A DNA stretch of 64,000 bases from Chloroflexota bacterium (lineage in GTDB: Bacteria > Chloroflexota > UBA6077 > JACCZL01), in assembly GCA_030447245.1 (NCBI GenBank), contig JAUJPG010000001.1, positions 479,435-543,434 of the forward strand, given 5' to 3'. Shown piece by piece: positions 1 to 9,099 of this stretch. The first letter of the stretch is position 1. Each line of letters opens with the position of its first letter. A model generated the notes under the pieces. It had not been told where the DNA came from. It did not search any database and was given only the letters and a program-made list of their open reading frames with translations. The translations under genes and the position numbers were made by a program.

Positions 1-794
1 ATGTAGTGGGCAGAGCCAGGGACCGGCTGGCCGCGGACATTGTCGGCGCACGCGCGCCATTGCTCGAGGACCGGAGCGTCGGCCAGGTTGCCCTCGCTGC
101 CCCAGAGGAGGAGAAGTGGGACGTGGATGCGCGTGCCCTCGGCGAGCTCAGCCTCCCAGCGCGGACGATCGACATGGTAGGCGGTGCGGTAGTCGCCGAG
201 CGTGGTGGTGATGCTGTGCGGGCGGCTGAACGCGGCAACGTAGTGCTCGACGTCGGCCGGGTCGAGCGGAACGTGGGCGCCGATGAACTGCTGCATGGCG
301 AAAGCCCGCGGACTAGCGCCAACGACCTCCTCGGCGAGCCCGTGCTGGAGGAAGAAGTACCAGTGGTAGTAGCGGCGGGCGTAGCCGTCCCGCCCCTGAT
401 TGAACACCCACTCCATGGGCATGACGTCGAGGAGCGCGCCGCCAACCAGGCGATCGGGGTGATCTGAGGCCATCCGTCGGGTGACGCGGGCGCCGCGGTC
501 GTGGCCGATCACCAGGAAACGGTGGCCGAGGCCGAGCTCGTCCATCAGGTGGATCATGTCTTCGGACATGCTGCGCTTGTCGTAGGCATCAGGGTCTGAG
601 GCGGGCTCGGAGTCGTCGTAGCCACGCAGGTCGGCCGTGATGACGGTAAAGCGGCGCGCGAGCACGGGGACGACCTGGCGCCACATCCGGCGCGTCTTGG
701 GCCAGCCGTGAAGCAGGAGTATGGGCGGACCGTTGCCGGAGCGCTCGTAGGCAACCCGGACGCCGCCAGGACCCGCGGCGCTCAGTTCAACCAT
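1..794 (-). CDS. alpha/beta hydrolase, haloacetate dehalogenase-like (C-terminus outside window)
   Basis: The first 264 residues are visible; the gene runs off the left edge. It is an alpha/beta hydrolase with the oxyanion segment LLLHG (about 27-30) and a nucleophile Asp at about 99 in GHDRGAR. The pair His144-Trp145 in a YYHWYFF motif, plus a later DYRTAY, matches the halide-stabilising pocket known from fluoroacetate dehalogenases. A GSAHY at the window edge is probably the catalytic His. The expected reaction is hydrolytic dehalogenation of a short haloacid in the cytoplasm, but related hydrolases (epoxide hydrolases) share the fold. The ATG at 792-794 follows a GGGAGAG ribosome site. It is divergent from the glycosyltransferase gene at 900. 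Confidence 0.8.
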   Translation of the reverse strand, partial: MVELSAAGPGGVRVAYERSGNGPPILLLHGWPKTRRMWRQVVPVLARRFTVITADLRGYDDSEPASDPDAYDKRSMSEDMIHLMDELGLGHRFLVIGHDRGARVTRRMASDHPDRLVGGALLDVMPMEWVFNQGRDGYARRYYHWYFFLQHGLAEEVVGASPRAFAMQQFIGAHVPLDPADVEHYVAAFSRPHSITTTLGDYRTAYHVDRPRWEAELAEGTRIHVPLLLLWGSEGNLADAPVLEQWRACADNVRGQPVPGSAHY

Positions 795-885
795 GGTGCT
801 CTCTCCCGCTGCCGGACTGGCGAGAGCTTAGCGCATGCGCAGTGGAGTAGGTCCACATTCCGGGAGAGGGAGCCCGGCCGTCGTG

Positions 886-891
886 TACAAT
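886..891 (+). promoter_or_regulatory. candidate -10 box of a leaderless transcript
   Basis: TACAAT lies with 8 bases between its end and the ATG at 900, so transcription would start at or next to the start codon. No Shine-Dalgarno sequence precedes that ATG. No clear -35 box is seen 16-18 bases upstream. The call rests on one hexamer and its spacing. Confidence 0.35.
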
Positions 892-899
892 CGCGCGAA

Positions 900-3629
900 A
901 TGAGGACGGCCTCGCGCGAGCCGCTGGCGGAGCTTCGCCCAGGCTCGCTAGATGGACGCCGGCCGGCCCCCGTCGCGAGTATCGGCCCACTTGCTCGCGC
1001 GCTGGCGTACGTCGCGACCGCGTTGGGCGTAATCGGGCTGTACGTGCCGGCCTGGCTGGAGTCGCGGCCGGAGACCTGGCCGCTGGTCGCCGGGAGCTGG
1101 GCGCTAGGTTATGGGCTGGCAGTGGGGGCGATCGGGGCGCTGGCGCTGCTCGGGCGGACACGGCTACTGCTCCAGCTCACCGCGCTCGGCGCTGCCCTGC
1201 TGCTGGGAGCGACGGCGCTGCTCGGCGGTGTTGCGTGGGCGTACGCGGTCCTGACGGGGCTGGTCCTGATCAGTTTCGGCCTGGGCCGTTGGGCACTTGG
1301 ACGGCTTGCCCCGACCACCGACCGAGAGCTGACGGTCGAGCGGATCGCGGTCGCGGTACTGCTTGGCTTCGGGGCAATCGCCCTGGTGACGACTGTCCTG
1401 GGCGCGGTCGGCTGGCTGCACCCACCAGTCACGGTGGCAACGTTGCTCGTGCTGACGCTCCCCCTGCTCAGGCAGGTCCCGGCACTCCGGCGGGAGGTGC
1501 AGCGTCTCAGGAGTGGGGCGCGAGCAGGGGCGCTGCGCGGGACGGACGACGAGCGGATGGCCGCGGCAGTCGGGCTGGCGTCGCTGGCGCTCTGCTTCGC
1601 CGGTTCGCTGGTCTGGGCGATCGCGCCGAGCGTCCACTTCGACGCGCTGATGTACCACCTGCCGATCGCCGAAGCCGATGCGGCGAATGGCGGGTTCATC
1701 GGACTGCCGTACTACGCGTACTGGCGGCTGATCGGCCTGGCCCACACCCTGTACGCGCTTACGTTCGTGCTTGGCGGCCAGCCGCTGCCGGCCCTGCTCC
1801 ATTTCACCTTTGGGCTGGTCACCACGGCGCTGGTCTGGGCATTGGCGCGGCGGCTGGCCAGCCCGGTGGCAGGCTGGGTCGCGGCGGTCCTGTTCGCGTC
1901 AATGCCGCTGGTGTCCTGGGAGGCCGGAACCGCGTACATCGACCTCTTCGTGACCGGCTACACGTTCGGCTGCCTGTATGCGCTATTCCGCTGGTGGGCC
2001 GACGACGGGGCGCCCGACGGCTGGCTGGTCGTGGCGGGCATCTCGGGCGGCCTGGCGATCGGCACCAAGCTCAACGCGGCGTTGTTGCTGGCACCGGCAG
2101 CGGCGTTCGGGGTCCTGGGAGTGGCGCTGCGTCAACGGCGGCGGCGAGATAGCCTAATGGCGTGGTTGCGCGGGGCGCTGCCGGGCTGGCTCGGATTGCT
2201 GGCGCCACTGGCGCTGGTGCCGCTGCCGTGGTTCGCCCGCAACTGGCAGGCGCTGGCCCAGCGGGTCTCGCCATTCTTCCGCCAGGTGTCTGAGGGGACC
2301 GGACTCGAGCAGGAGGCGATCTGGTCGCGGTTCGGGCGCGGGAGCGGCCTCACCGACTTCCTCCGCCTGCCGTACGACCTGGTCATCTACGGGACGGCCT
2401 ACGATGAGATCGGCTTCGGCGCGCTGGGGATCGTTCCGGTGCTGGCGTTGCTTGCCCTGTTCGCCGGCCGAGCGGTGCGCTGGCGCATCTGTGCGCCGAT
2501 GCTGGTGCTGAGCCTGGTGATACTGGCGCTCTGGTTCCGGGCCGTCCAGGTCTCGCGATACCTGCTGCCGGCGCTGCCGCTGTTGGCGGTCCTGGCGGTG
2601 CTGCCGCTGCCGGCTGTCCCGCGGGCGCGCGGTGGCCGGGCTGGTCTGGCACGGACGGCCGGGGCAGGCATGTTGATCCTCGGGCTCGTGTATCTGGTGG
2701 CCACGCGCGGGATGTACAGCTACTGGGGCGCCCACCTGCCCGAGGGATACCCGATCAGGCTGGCGCTCGGGCTAGAGACGCGCGACGAGTTCCTGGACCG
2801 AGCGTTCCCGCCATATCGGGCTTTCCAGTTCGTGAACGCTCAGAACGGTGGTGCGCCGGCTGGAAGGGGCGGCCGGGTCCTGTCGGCGGGCGCCCCGTTC
2901 CAGCTCTACCTGGACGGCGGGCTCGAGGATGACGTCCACTCACCCGAGGCGCGGCGTCTGGCGCGACTACCAGCCGACGCCATGCTGGCGCGGGAGCTAG
3001 CCGACCGCGGCTACGAGTTCATCCTGGTCCATTGGGGGCGGGTTCGCGACCAGCAACGGACGCTGCCGTACATCGAGGACCCGTTCCTCAGGGGCTACAC
3101 GGCGCTTGCGTTCGCCCACCGGGACGTCTACGTCTACCGTCTGGCCGCACTCGGGGCGCCGGCGGCCGCGCCGCCCCAAGAGCTACTCGCGAATGGCGGA
3201 CTCGACGCGACCGGAGCGGCCGACGCGCCAGCCGGCTGGGAGCCGTTCGGTGCCCCGCGTATCGAGCGTGACACGGCGGCCGCGCATTCCCCGCCGGCGG
3301 CCGCGCTGGTCACCTTCGAGGACGGACTAGCCCAGCGGTTCCCGGTCAGTCCCGGCCGGCTGTACACCGTCCGTCTGTGGGCGCGCGCCGCCCAGGTCGA
3401 GCAGTCGGCGATGGCGGAATCGGTACGGCCGCAAATCCGCTGGTTGGACGCCGAAGGCCGGCCACTCGACGTGAGCCACACGAATCTGCCGGTCACGGCG
3501 GAGTGGCGCCAGCTCGAAGCCTCGTTCACCGCGCTCGATCCTCGCGCGGCGTACGGTGTCGTCGACGCACGGGCCTCGCGGCGCAGTCAGGTCTGGGTCG
3601 ACGACTTCAGCGTGGTCGAAGGTCGCTGA
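900..3629 (+). CDS. GT-C (family 39-like) membrane glycosyltransferase with C-terminal carbohydrate-binding-like domain
   Basis: A 909-residue integral membrane protein with more than ten hydrophobic segments. The segment SVHFDALMYHLP (about 244-255) carries the acidic residue in the first large extracytoplasmic loop that is typical of polyprenyl-phosphate-dependent PMT/ArnT-type glycosyltransferases. The final roughly 150 residues are soluble and look like a carbohydrate-binding jelly-roll (NGGLD...GWEPFG...VWVDDFSVVEG). It probably transfers a lipid-linked sugar on the outer face of the membrane; donor and acceptor are unknown. The frame stays open upstream to 708, but the ATG at 900 is preferred because it is preceded by a -10-like TACAAT and the upstream extension is not protein-like. 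Confidence 0.75.
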   Translation: MRTASREPLAELRPGSLDGRRPAPVASIGPLARALAYVATALGVIGLYVPAWLESRPETWPLVAGSWALGYGLAVGAIGALALLGRTRLLLQLTALGAALLLGATALLGGVAWAYAVLTGLVLISFGLGRWALGRLAPTTDRELTVERIAVAVLLGFGAIALVTTVLGAVGWLHPPVTVATLLVLTLPLLRQVPALRREVQRLRSGARAGALRGTDDERMAAAVGLASLALCFAGSLVWAIAPSVHFDALMYHLPIAEADAANGGFIGLPYYAYWRLIGLAHTLYALTFVLGGQPLPALLHFTFGLVTTALVWALARRLASPVAGWVAAVLFASMPLVSWEAGTAYIDLFVTGYTFGCLYALFRWWADDGAPDGWLVVAGISGGLAIGTKLNAALLLAPAAAFGVLGVALRQRRRRDSLMAWLRGALPGWLGLLAPLALVPLPWFARNWQALAQRVSPFFRQVSEGTGLEQEAIWSRFGRGSGLTDFLRLPYDLVIYGTAYDEIGFGALGIVPVLALLALFAGRAVRWRICAPMLVLSLVILALWFRAVQVSRYLLPALPLLAVLAVLPLPAVPRARGGRAGLARTAGAGMLILGLVYLVATRGMYSYWGAHLPEGYPIRLALGLETRDEFLDRAFPPYRAFQFVNAQNGGAPAGRGGRVLSAGAPFQLYLDGGLEDDVHSPEARRLARLPADAMLARELADRGYEFILVHWGRVRDQQRTLPYIEDPFLRGYTALAFAHRDVYVYRLAALGAPAAAPPQELLANGGLDATGAADAPAGWEPFGAPRIERDTAAAHSPPAAALVTFEDGLAQRFPVSPGRLYTVRLWARAAQVEQSAMAESVRPQIRWLDAEGRPLDVSHTNLPVTAEWRQLEASFTALDPRAAYGVVDARASRRSQVWVDDFSVVEGR

Positions 3630-3978
3630 GCGACGAGACGGAAGGGCTAGCCGTCCTCGCCTCCTGACTGCTCGCCTACAAGCTTCCAACCAAAGGTTGC
3701 GCCTGGGATTGCCCGCGGTAACAACGCTTCGGGTCTCGAACGAGGAGACTGGAGCCCGGCGCTGGTGGGATGACCGAATGTCCGCTGCGGTGAGCAGGGA
3801 GCGGACGTTCCCGCTGTGCGTCGCGCAGCTCGGTCAGCAAGATCGGGAGTGGCAATGCATTGCGGGTGCGCCGGTCCGACCCGGCACCTACGAGACCTAC
3901 GAGATCCTGGCCACCAACCCACCACACGAAGGCAGATGCTACCGTATCGTTACTCCGTTGGCGACTGGAGGCCCTGCC
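3630..3978 (+). promoter_or_regulatory. structured leader upstream of split TPP decarboxylase genes
   Basis: This 349-base stretch holds no recognisable gene. It contains a 10-bp stem-loop (arms 3777-3786 and 3800-3809, one G-T pair), a perfect 12-bp palindrome GCAATGCATTGC at 3852-3863, and an exact 9-bp tandem repeat CCTACGAGA at 3887-3904. I see no T-box, cobalamin or TPP riboswitch consensus. It may be a regulated leader or an operator region for the downstream pair. The function is inferred from position only. Confidence 0.3.
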
Positions 3979-4488
3979 GTGAACACCGTTGCGACTGACC
4001 TGACCGCCCGAGTGATGGTCGATACGTTGAAGCAGATCGGCGTCACCCACATGGTCTGGCTACCAGACACCGAGTCCGGGTTCTTGCACCAGACGCTGCG
4101 TGAGGATCCTGACCTGACGTTGGTACCAGTCACGCGCGAGGCCGAGACCTTCGCGATCGCGCTGGGGCTCTTGGTCGGGGGCGCGAGACCGGTCGTCTGT
4201 ATCCAGAACACCGGCTTCTACGAGTCGGGCGACTCAGTCCGGGGGCTCTGGCTTGACCTCCAGCTTCCGCTTCTGACGCTGATCGGCTACCGCGGCTACG
4301 CTGGCGGGGGCCCGAGTGACGACTCGGCAGCGACGTTCCTCGAGCCTCATCTGCGAGCCTGGGGGATCCCGTACAAGACGGTCGAGCGTGACGACGACGT
4401 CCTCCGTGTCGTGCCCAAGATGTACCGTCTGGCACAGGAGCGGCCGGGACCAGCGGCCGTGTTGATCGGCGGGGAGTACGGCGCATGA
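3979..4488 (+). CDS. TPP-dependent decarboxylase alpha subunit, sulfopyruvate/phosphonopyruvate decarboxylase-like
   Basis: A 169-residue protein equivalent to the pyrimidine-binding (N-terminal) domain of TPP enzymes. VTREAETFAIALGL (about 51-64) places the activating Glu at about 54, and GGGPSDDS is also family-like. Such half-length subunits pair with a separate PP-domain subunit, as in ComD/ComE sulfopyruvate decarboxylase and phosphonopyruvate decarboxylase. The frame is open upstream to 3556, but similarity starts at the GTG at 3979, so that start is chosen. It overlaps the next gene by 4 bases (ATGA), so the two are translationally coupled. Substrate is not determinable: sulfopyruvate, phosphonopyruvate or another 2-oxoacid. 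Confidence 0.75.
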   Translation: MNTVATDLTARVMVDTLKQIGVTHMVWLPDTESGFLHQTLREDPDLTLVPVTREAETFAIALGLLVGGARPVVCIQNTGFYESGDSVRGLWLDLQLPLLTLIGYRGYAGGGPSDDSAATFLEPHLRAWGIPYKTVERDDDVLRVVPKMYRLAQERPGPAAVLIGGEYGA

Positions 4489-5060
4489 TCGAGGGTACAC
4501 GCGCGATCGAGCTGATTGGTCGACATCGGACCGACGAGGTGGTCGTGACGACGATGTCGTCGGCCAAAGCCTGGCCCGGGGTGTCCAAGCGGCCTGAGCT
4601 GGACCTGCCGTTGACCGGCTGCATGGGCAAGGCCTCGTCTCTCGGGCTCGGGATCGCCCTGGCACGGCCGGACAGACGGGTCGTCGTCCTGGATGGCGAC
4701 GGCTCGCTGCTGATGAACCTGGGAACACTGGTCACGATCGCCGGGATGGCGCCCCGCAACCTGGTTCACATCGTTTTGGAAGGGCGGACGTACGACACCA
4801 GTGGCGGCCAGCCGATCCCGGGCGAGGGGCGAGCCGACCTGGCCGGCCTTGCCCGAGACGCGGGCTATCACTCAGCGGTCACGATTGACGACGAGGCGGC
4901 TCTCGCCGCTGCGCTGCCCGACCTGCTGCGACGCGAGGGTCCGGCGTTTGTCTGCCTCCACGTCAATTCGATGTGGGCGAGCGGCGCGATTCCTACCGGC
5001 GGAACCAAGAGGGCCTGGCCAGTGGTCCAGCGCGCCCTGGCCGCCGACCGGACCCGCTGA
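4485..5060 (+). CDS. TPP-dependent decarboxylase beta subunit, sulfopyruvate/phosphonopyruvate decarboxylase-like
   Basis: A 191-residue protein matching the PP (TPP- and Mg-binding) domain. The GDGS motif starts the metal-binding signature at about 71-74, and YDTSGGQ at about 103-109 matches the TGGQ-type signature of sulfopyruvate and phosphonopyruvate decarboxylase beta chains. With the alpha chain it should form an alpha/beta heteromer that converts a 2-oxoacid to an aldehyde and CO2. Its ATG overlaps the alpha stop codon, so a 1:1 stoichiometry is likely. No phosphonate or coenzyme M genes lie beside it, so the pathway remains open. Confidence 0.78.
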   Translation: MIEGTRAIELIGRHRTDEVVVTTMSSAKAWPGVSKRPELDLPLTGCMGKASSLGLGIALARPDRRVVVLDGDGSLLMNLGTLVTIAGMAPRNLVHIVLEGRTYDTSGGQPIPGEGRADLAGLARDAGYHSAVTIDDEAALAAALPDLLRREGPAFVCLHVNSMWASGAIPTGGTKRAWPVVQRALAADRTR

Positions 5061-5360
5061 GCTGCCCCGCGCGAGGTCGTGGCTGGAGGCGTAGAAAAGG
5101 ACCAGCAGCATCTGATAGCGACTCCCCACGCGGTACCCATCATTATTGAAGCAGACGCCGCGTTTGGCGTGGGTCACGCCAATTCAGACAAGTCCTGGCA
5201 AAGCCAGCGCCAGCGCACCGGCCACGAACGCGCATCGTAGGATGCTCCACCCGCCTCGTTCCGCATGCCGTCTCAACGTGCTGACGGTAGCAGCGGGCGT
5301 GGAGCTCCAGGCGTGCCTCGAGAAGCCCGACGGTCGACCAGGTAACCCAAGGCAGCTGAC
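5061..5360. other. intergenic, nothing recognised
   Basis: A 300-base spacer between the converging TPP beta gene and the DedA gene. No protein-like frame, RNA gene or convincing terminator is seen. Confidence 0.5.
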
Positions 5361-6494
5361 TCAGACCGGACGGGCGACCCTATGGCCGGCTGGGGAGCGA
5401 TCGCGGCGGCGGGCCAGGGCCGAGAACGTGATGCCGAGGGTCAGGCCGTAGGTGAGGTAGCGGGCCGCCTCGCCAAGCGCTGGGATCGGGCCAGCGCCGA
5501 GGCTCAGGCCGAGGAACCCGGCCCCGGCGAGCGGCAGGATGATGACGAGTGAGACGGCCAGCGGCAGGAGCGAGAACGCGACCCCGCGTTGCCAGCTCCG
5601 ACCGGGCAGCGCGCAGACGGCCCAGGCGCCGTACACCACGCCCCAGAGCGTTGGCAGGACCACGAACGCGGGCGCGACGAGCAGCATCAGCAGCGGCGCC
5701 GACGTATTACCGAGCAGACCGGAGGCCAGGATCGCCTTGCTCGGCTCATGGTATGACAGCAAGGTGGCGACGTGGACCAGGACGCTGGCCAGCAGCGTCG
5801 ATATGACGGCGGCGAGCAGCCCAGCCAGGGTGCCGCAACGGACCCGCTCCCAGAACGTCGCCGGCAGGGGCGGTTCGGGTGGGCTAGCTCGCGCCGTACG
5901 GTAGGTCCAGAAGGCCAGCCCGAGCAGCAGGATGGCCGACGCCAGCAGCTCGAGCGGCAGGTGGAGCCGCTCGGCGATTGCCAGGATCGGCGGGCCGAAC
6001 ACGTAGCCGAGGAGCACGAACAGGCTATTGCGCAACAGGCCGCCGAGCGCCAGCGCCGGGAGAAAGCGGCGGAACGGAAGCTCCAGGATGCCGCAGCCGA
6101 CGGTCGTCATCATCGACAGGCCCGGCATCAGTCGGCCGATGATGACCGCCCGCTCGCCGTGACGCTCCAGCAGGGTGTGGGCGCGGTCGAGGCGCTCCGG
6201 CGTGGCGCCGACGTACCCGCCGATCCGATACAACAGCGTGCGCCCACCCCACGCGGCAACCCAGTAGAGGACACTACCGCCGAGCATCGTAGCGGCCTGT
6301 AGCACGGCCAGCGCCTCGAGTAGATCGACCTTGCCAGCGGCGGCGCGGACGCCGATCAGGATCATCAAGACGTCACCAGGGATCAGCGGCGGGACGCCGG
6401 CCTCTTCCAAAAAGAGCAGGACGAAGGCGGTCCACTGACCGTGCTCGTCGAGCAGCCGCCAGATCATCCCGGCCAGGTCCGACCACCAGGGCAT
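5361..6494 (-). CDS. DedA family (VTT domain) membrane protein with extra C-terminal membrane domain
   Basis: A 377-residue membrane protein. Residues 1 to about 200 are a DedA/VTT domain, with the typical segment FLEEAGVPPLIPGD near the N-terminus and GRLMPGLS about 140 residues in. DedA proteins are about 200 residues and are implicated in lipid-carrier flipping and membrane homeostasis. The remaining roughly 170 residues add four or five further hydrophobic helices with no family I recognise, so this is an extended or fused form. The start at 6494 has a GGAGTAGAC site just upstream. It stands alone, convergent with the TPP genes and divergent from the dehydrogenase gene. Confidence 0.8.
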   Translation of the reverse strand: MPWWSDLAGMIWRLLDEHGQWTAFVLLFLEEAGVPPLIPGDVLMILIGVRAAAGKVDLLEALAVLQAATMLGGSVLYWVAAWGGRTLLYRIGGYVGATPERLDRAHTLLERHGERAVIIGRLMPGLSMMTTVGCGILELPFRRFLPALALGGLLRNSLFVLLGYVFGPPILAIAERLHLPLELLASAILLLGLAFWTYRTARASPPEPPLPATFWERVRCGTLAGLLAAVISTLLASVLVHVATLLSYHEPSKAILASGLLGNTSAPLLMLLVAPAFVVLPTLWGVVYGAWAVCALPGRSWQRGVAFSLLPLAVSLVIILPLAGAGFLGLSLGAGPIPALGEAARYLTYGLTLGITFSALARRRDRSPAGHRVARPV

Positions 6495-6802
6495 GTCTAC
6501 TCCGATGCAACCGATATGCCAGGCGGCGGCCGTCAGTCGTCAGCGGCCACCCTCGTCTCGTCCATAATGCGTCACGCGGCTCTGAAATGACGATCGACCG
6601 AGAGCACGGCGGCGGCGGAGTGTAGGCGGACGGATGCCCGCTCGCGGGTCTATTGTCCCAGAACCAACCGAGCGCCCCGTCCAGCACCCGTCCGACGGCT
6701 TGGCCGCGATGGTGCGTGGTGAGCCGTCTCGCAAGCTGCCGAATCCAGAGACGGAGGAGCAGCGCCGACGCTTCCGTAGCCGACGCGAGAGGAGACCGAA
6801 CG
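6495..6802. other. divergent intergenic region
   Basis: The 308 bases between the divergent DedA and dehydrogenase genes must carry both promoters. I see no convincing -35/-10 pair. The dehydrogenase frame stays open back to 6653, but that part is not conserved-looking. Confidence 0.4.
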
Positions 6803-7786
6803 ATGCCGAGAGTTCTAGTGACGGCGCCAGGGGTGACCGGCCCGGGCGACCCGCGACTTGAGCCGCTGCGCGACGCCGGCTGGGAGATCCGCACCCACCG
6901 CTGGCCTAGAGGGCGGCCGCCCGAGGAGGAGGTCATCGCGCTGGTCCAGGGGAACGACGCCGTCATCGCCTCGTCCGCCGAGCGGTACACTCGGACCGTG
7001 CTCGAACGGGCTGACACGCTCAAGCACATCGCGCGCTGGGGTGTCGGCTTCGAAACGGTCGACGTGCCGGCCGCGACCGATAACGGCGTGCTCGTCACGA
7101 CCACCCAGGGCTCCAACCATTGGGCGGTCGCCGACCACGCCTTCGCGCTGATGCTGGCCGTCGCGCGGCGGGTCGTCGAGCTCGATAGAGTAGCGCGGAC
7201 GCGGACGTGGTCGCGTCCGCTGGCGCACGACGTCTGGCAGAAGACACTCGGCATCGTGGGTCTCGGCCGCATCGGCAAGGGGGTCGCTCAGCGCGCGTTC
7301 GGCTTCGAGATGGAGGTGCTGGCGTACGAACCGTATCCCGACCACGCGTTCTGCAAGCAGTGGAACGTCGAGCTGGTCGAGCTGGACGACCTGTTCCAGC
7401 GGAGCGACTACGTCACGCTTCACGCCCCGGGTCAGGGGGCCAGTGGGCGACTCGTCGACCGCGAGCGGCTGGCCATGATGAAGCCGACGGCCGTCCTCAT
7501 CAACACGGCGCGCGGCGTCCTGGTCGACGAGGACGCCCTCTACGACGCGCTGACGACGGGGAAGATCGCCGGTGCTGGACTCGACGTCCGCGAGCAGGAG
7601 CCGCCCGAGGACGATCGCTTCGAGTCGCTCGACACGGTCGTCCTCACGCCGCACGTCGCCGGCACGACCCACGAAGCGCAGGCGGTCAGCAGCGTGATGG
7701 TCGTCAAGTCCATCCTCCAAGCAGCGCGCGGCGAGCGGCCGCACGGCCTGCTGAACCCGAACGTCTGGGATCACCGCCGACACTGA
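6803..7786 (+). CDS. D-2-hydroxyacid dehydrogenase, phosphoglycerate dehydrogenase-like
   Basis: A 327-residue NAD(P)-dependent dehydrogenase. The Rossmann fingerprint GIVGLGRIGKG lies near the middle. The catalytic Arg is in NTARG (about 236), the Glu in DVREQEPP (about 264) and the His in TPHVAG (about 284). It interconverts a 2-oxoacid and a D-2-hydroxyacid. There is no ACT regulatory domain, so it is a short catabolic-type form rather than a classic SerA. The ATG at 6803 sits 7 bases after a GAGAGGAGA ribosome site and is preferred over an upstream in-frame start at 6653. No operon partner is apparent. Confidence 0.85.
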   Translation: MPRVLVTAPGVTGPGDPRLEPLRDAGWEIRTHRWPRGRPPEEEVIALVQGNDAVIASSAERYTRTVLERADTLKHIARWGVGFETVDVPAATDNGVLVTTTQGSNHWAVADHAFALMLAVARRVVELDRVARTRTWSRPLAHDVWQKTLGIVGLGRIGKGVAQRAFGFEMEVLAYEPYPDHAFCKQWNVELVELDDLFQRSDYVTLHAPGQGASGRLVDRERLAMMKPTAVLINTARGVLVDEDALYDALTTGKIAGAGLDVREQEPPEDDRFESLDTVVLTPHVAGTTHEAQAVSSVMVVKSILQAARGERPHGLLNPNVWDHRRH

Positions 7787-7916
7787 TTTCGGGCCCAGGG
7801 CAGGCGTGAGCCGCTAGCCTACATTCTCACGCAGCGTGGCCCGGAATCTGAAGGGCGAGAGTCCGCGGTGGCCCAGAGTTCCCGCGTTGGGCATACCAGC
7901 ATAGAAGGAGGAGAGC

Positions 7917-8951
7917 ATGAGGCGGACGCAGCTCCTGGGATTCCTCGCGTTGTTGGCCATGGGGATCGCCCTGGTCGGTGGAGACGGACCGCTCCCAGCG
8001 CCCGCGTCGGCGCAGAGCGATTCAGACAGTTGGGGCGAGCGTGCGCCACTGTTGCTGCCGCGGTCGGAGATGTCGATCGCGGAGCTAGACGGGCGGATCT
8101 ACGTCATGGGGGGATATCCAGGCACCCGCGTCACCGCGGACGACGTGCAGGTGTACGACTCGCGCACGGATAGCTGGACGCTCGGACCGCCGCTGCCGGT
8201 GCCGGTTCACCACACGATGGCCGCCGCGGTTGACGGGCGGCTCTACCTCATCGGTGGGGAGGCCGGCAATCCCGCCCCGGGCCAGTCGGTCTTCCAGGAC
8301 AGGGTCTACATGCTCGACGAGCAGGCGGGCGAGTGGGCGCCACGCGCGCCGATGCCAACCGCCCGGAGTGGCGGCGGCGCCGGCGTGATCGACGGCAACA
8401 TCTACGTCGCGGGCGGCCGCCCACCCCGCGGGCACGACTTCGCGGCCTACGATCCCCGCGCAGACGAATGGACGGTGCTTCCCGACCTGCCGACGCAGCG
8501 AAACCACCTGGCGGTCGTGGCGATCGGCGGGCGGCTGTACGTCGCGGGCGGCCGGTTCGGCGGTGGAGTCGGCAGCGAGATGACCGACGTGCTCGAGATC
8601 TACGATCCGTCTGCCAACGGCTGGACCACGGGTGCGTCGCTGCCGGCCCCGCGGGCGGGTCTGGCGGGGGTAGCGGCGAACGGCTGTCTCTACGCCATCG
8701 GTGGCGAGGGCAACACGGCTGACCCGCGCGGTGTTTTTGACTTGAACGAGATGTACGACCCGGGGACGAATAGCTGGAGCAGCCTGCCGCCGCTGCCTCT
8801 TGCCGTCCACGGGCTCACCGGCGCGACCTACCTGAATGGGTGGATTCACGTTCCGGGCGGGGCGACGAGGGCGGGTGTGAGCGGTGCGAATGTGACATTT
8901 GCGCACCAGGTATTCCGGGTGAGCCAAACCTGCGGGCCGCCGGGGGATTGA
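7917..8951 (+). CDS. secreted kelch-repeat beta-propeller protein
   Basis: A 344-residue protein with a Sec signal peptide ending near APASAQS (about 35). Six kelch repeats follow, each with the pattern of small hydrophobics, GG and a W about 10-15 residues on (GRIYVMGG, GRLYLIGG, GNIYVAGG, GRLYVAGG, CLYAIGG, GWIHVPGG). This should fold as one six-bladed propeller acting outside the membrane in protein or carbohydrate binding. No catalytic residues of galactose oxidase are evident. A strong AGGAGGAG site precedes the ATG. It is a single gene with no clear partners. Confidence 0.85.
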   Translation: MRRTQLLGFLALLAMGIALVGGDGPLPAPASAQSDSDSWGERAPLLLPRSEMSIAELDGRIYVMGGYPGTRVTADDVQVYDSRTDSWTLGPPLPVPVHHTMAAAVDGRLYLIGGEAGNPAPGQSVFQDRVYMLDEQAGEWAPRAPMPTARSGGGAGVIDGNIYVAGGRPPRGHDFAAYDPRADEWTVLPDLPTQRNHLAVVAIGGRLYVAGGRFGGGVGSEMTDVLEIYDPSANGWTTGASLPAPRAGLAGVAANGCLYAIGGEGNTADPRGVFDLNEMYDPGTNSWSSLPPLPLAVHGLTGATYLNGWIHVPGGATRAGVSGANVTFAHQVFRVSQTCGPPGD

Positions 8952-9099
8952 AGCCAGAAGCAGTGTGGGAGGGCGGGCGAACGATGACTTTCCTCTTCAT
9001 CGCGCGGCGGCGTGTCCAGCGATGGCTAGCGGAGCGGACCTGCCAGAACAGCCACGCGAACCGCTCCAGATCGGGAGCGAGTTTCGCCCCCCGCGGGCA

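Noticed and set aside
3721..3978. Possible T-box or cobalamin riboswitch before the TPP decarboxylase genes
   Set aside because: No T-box antiterminator (TGG-ACCGCG type) or cobalamin box is present, so only an unnamed structured leader is reported.
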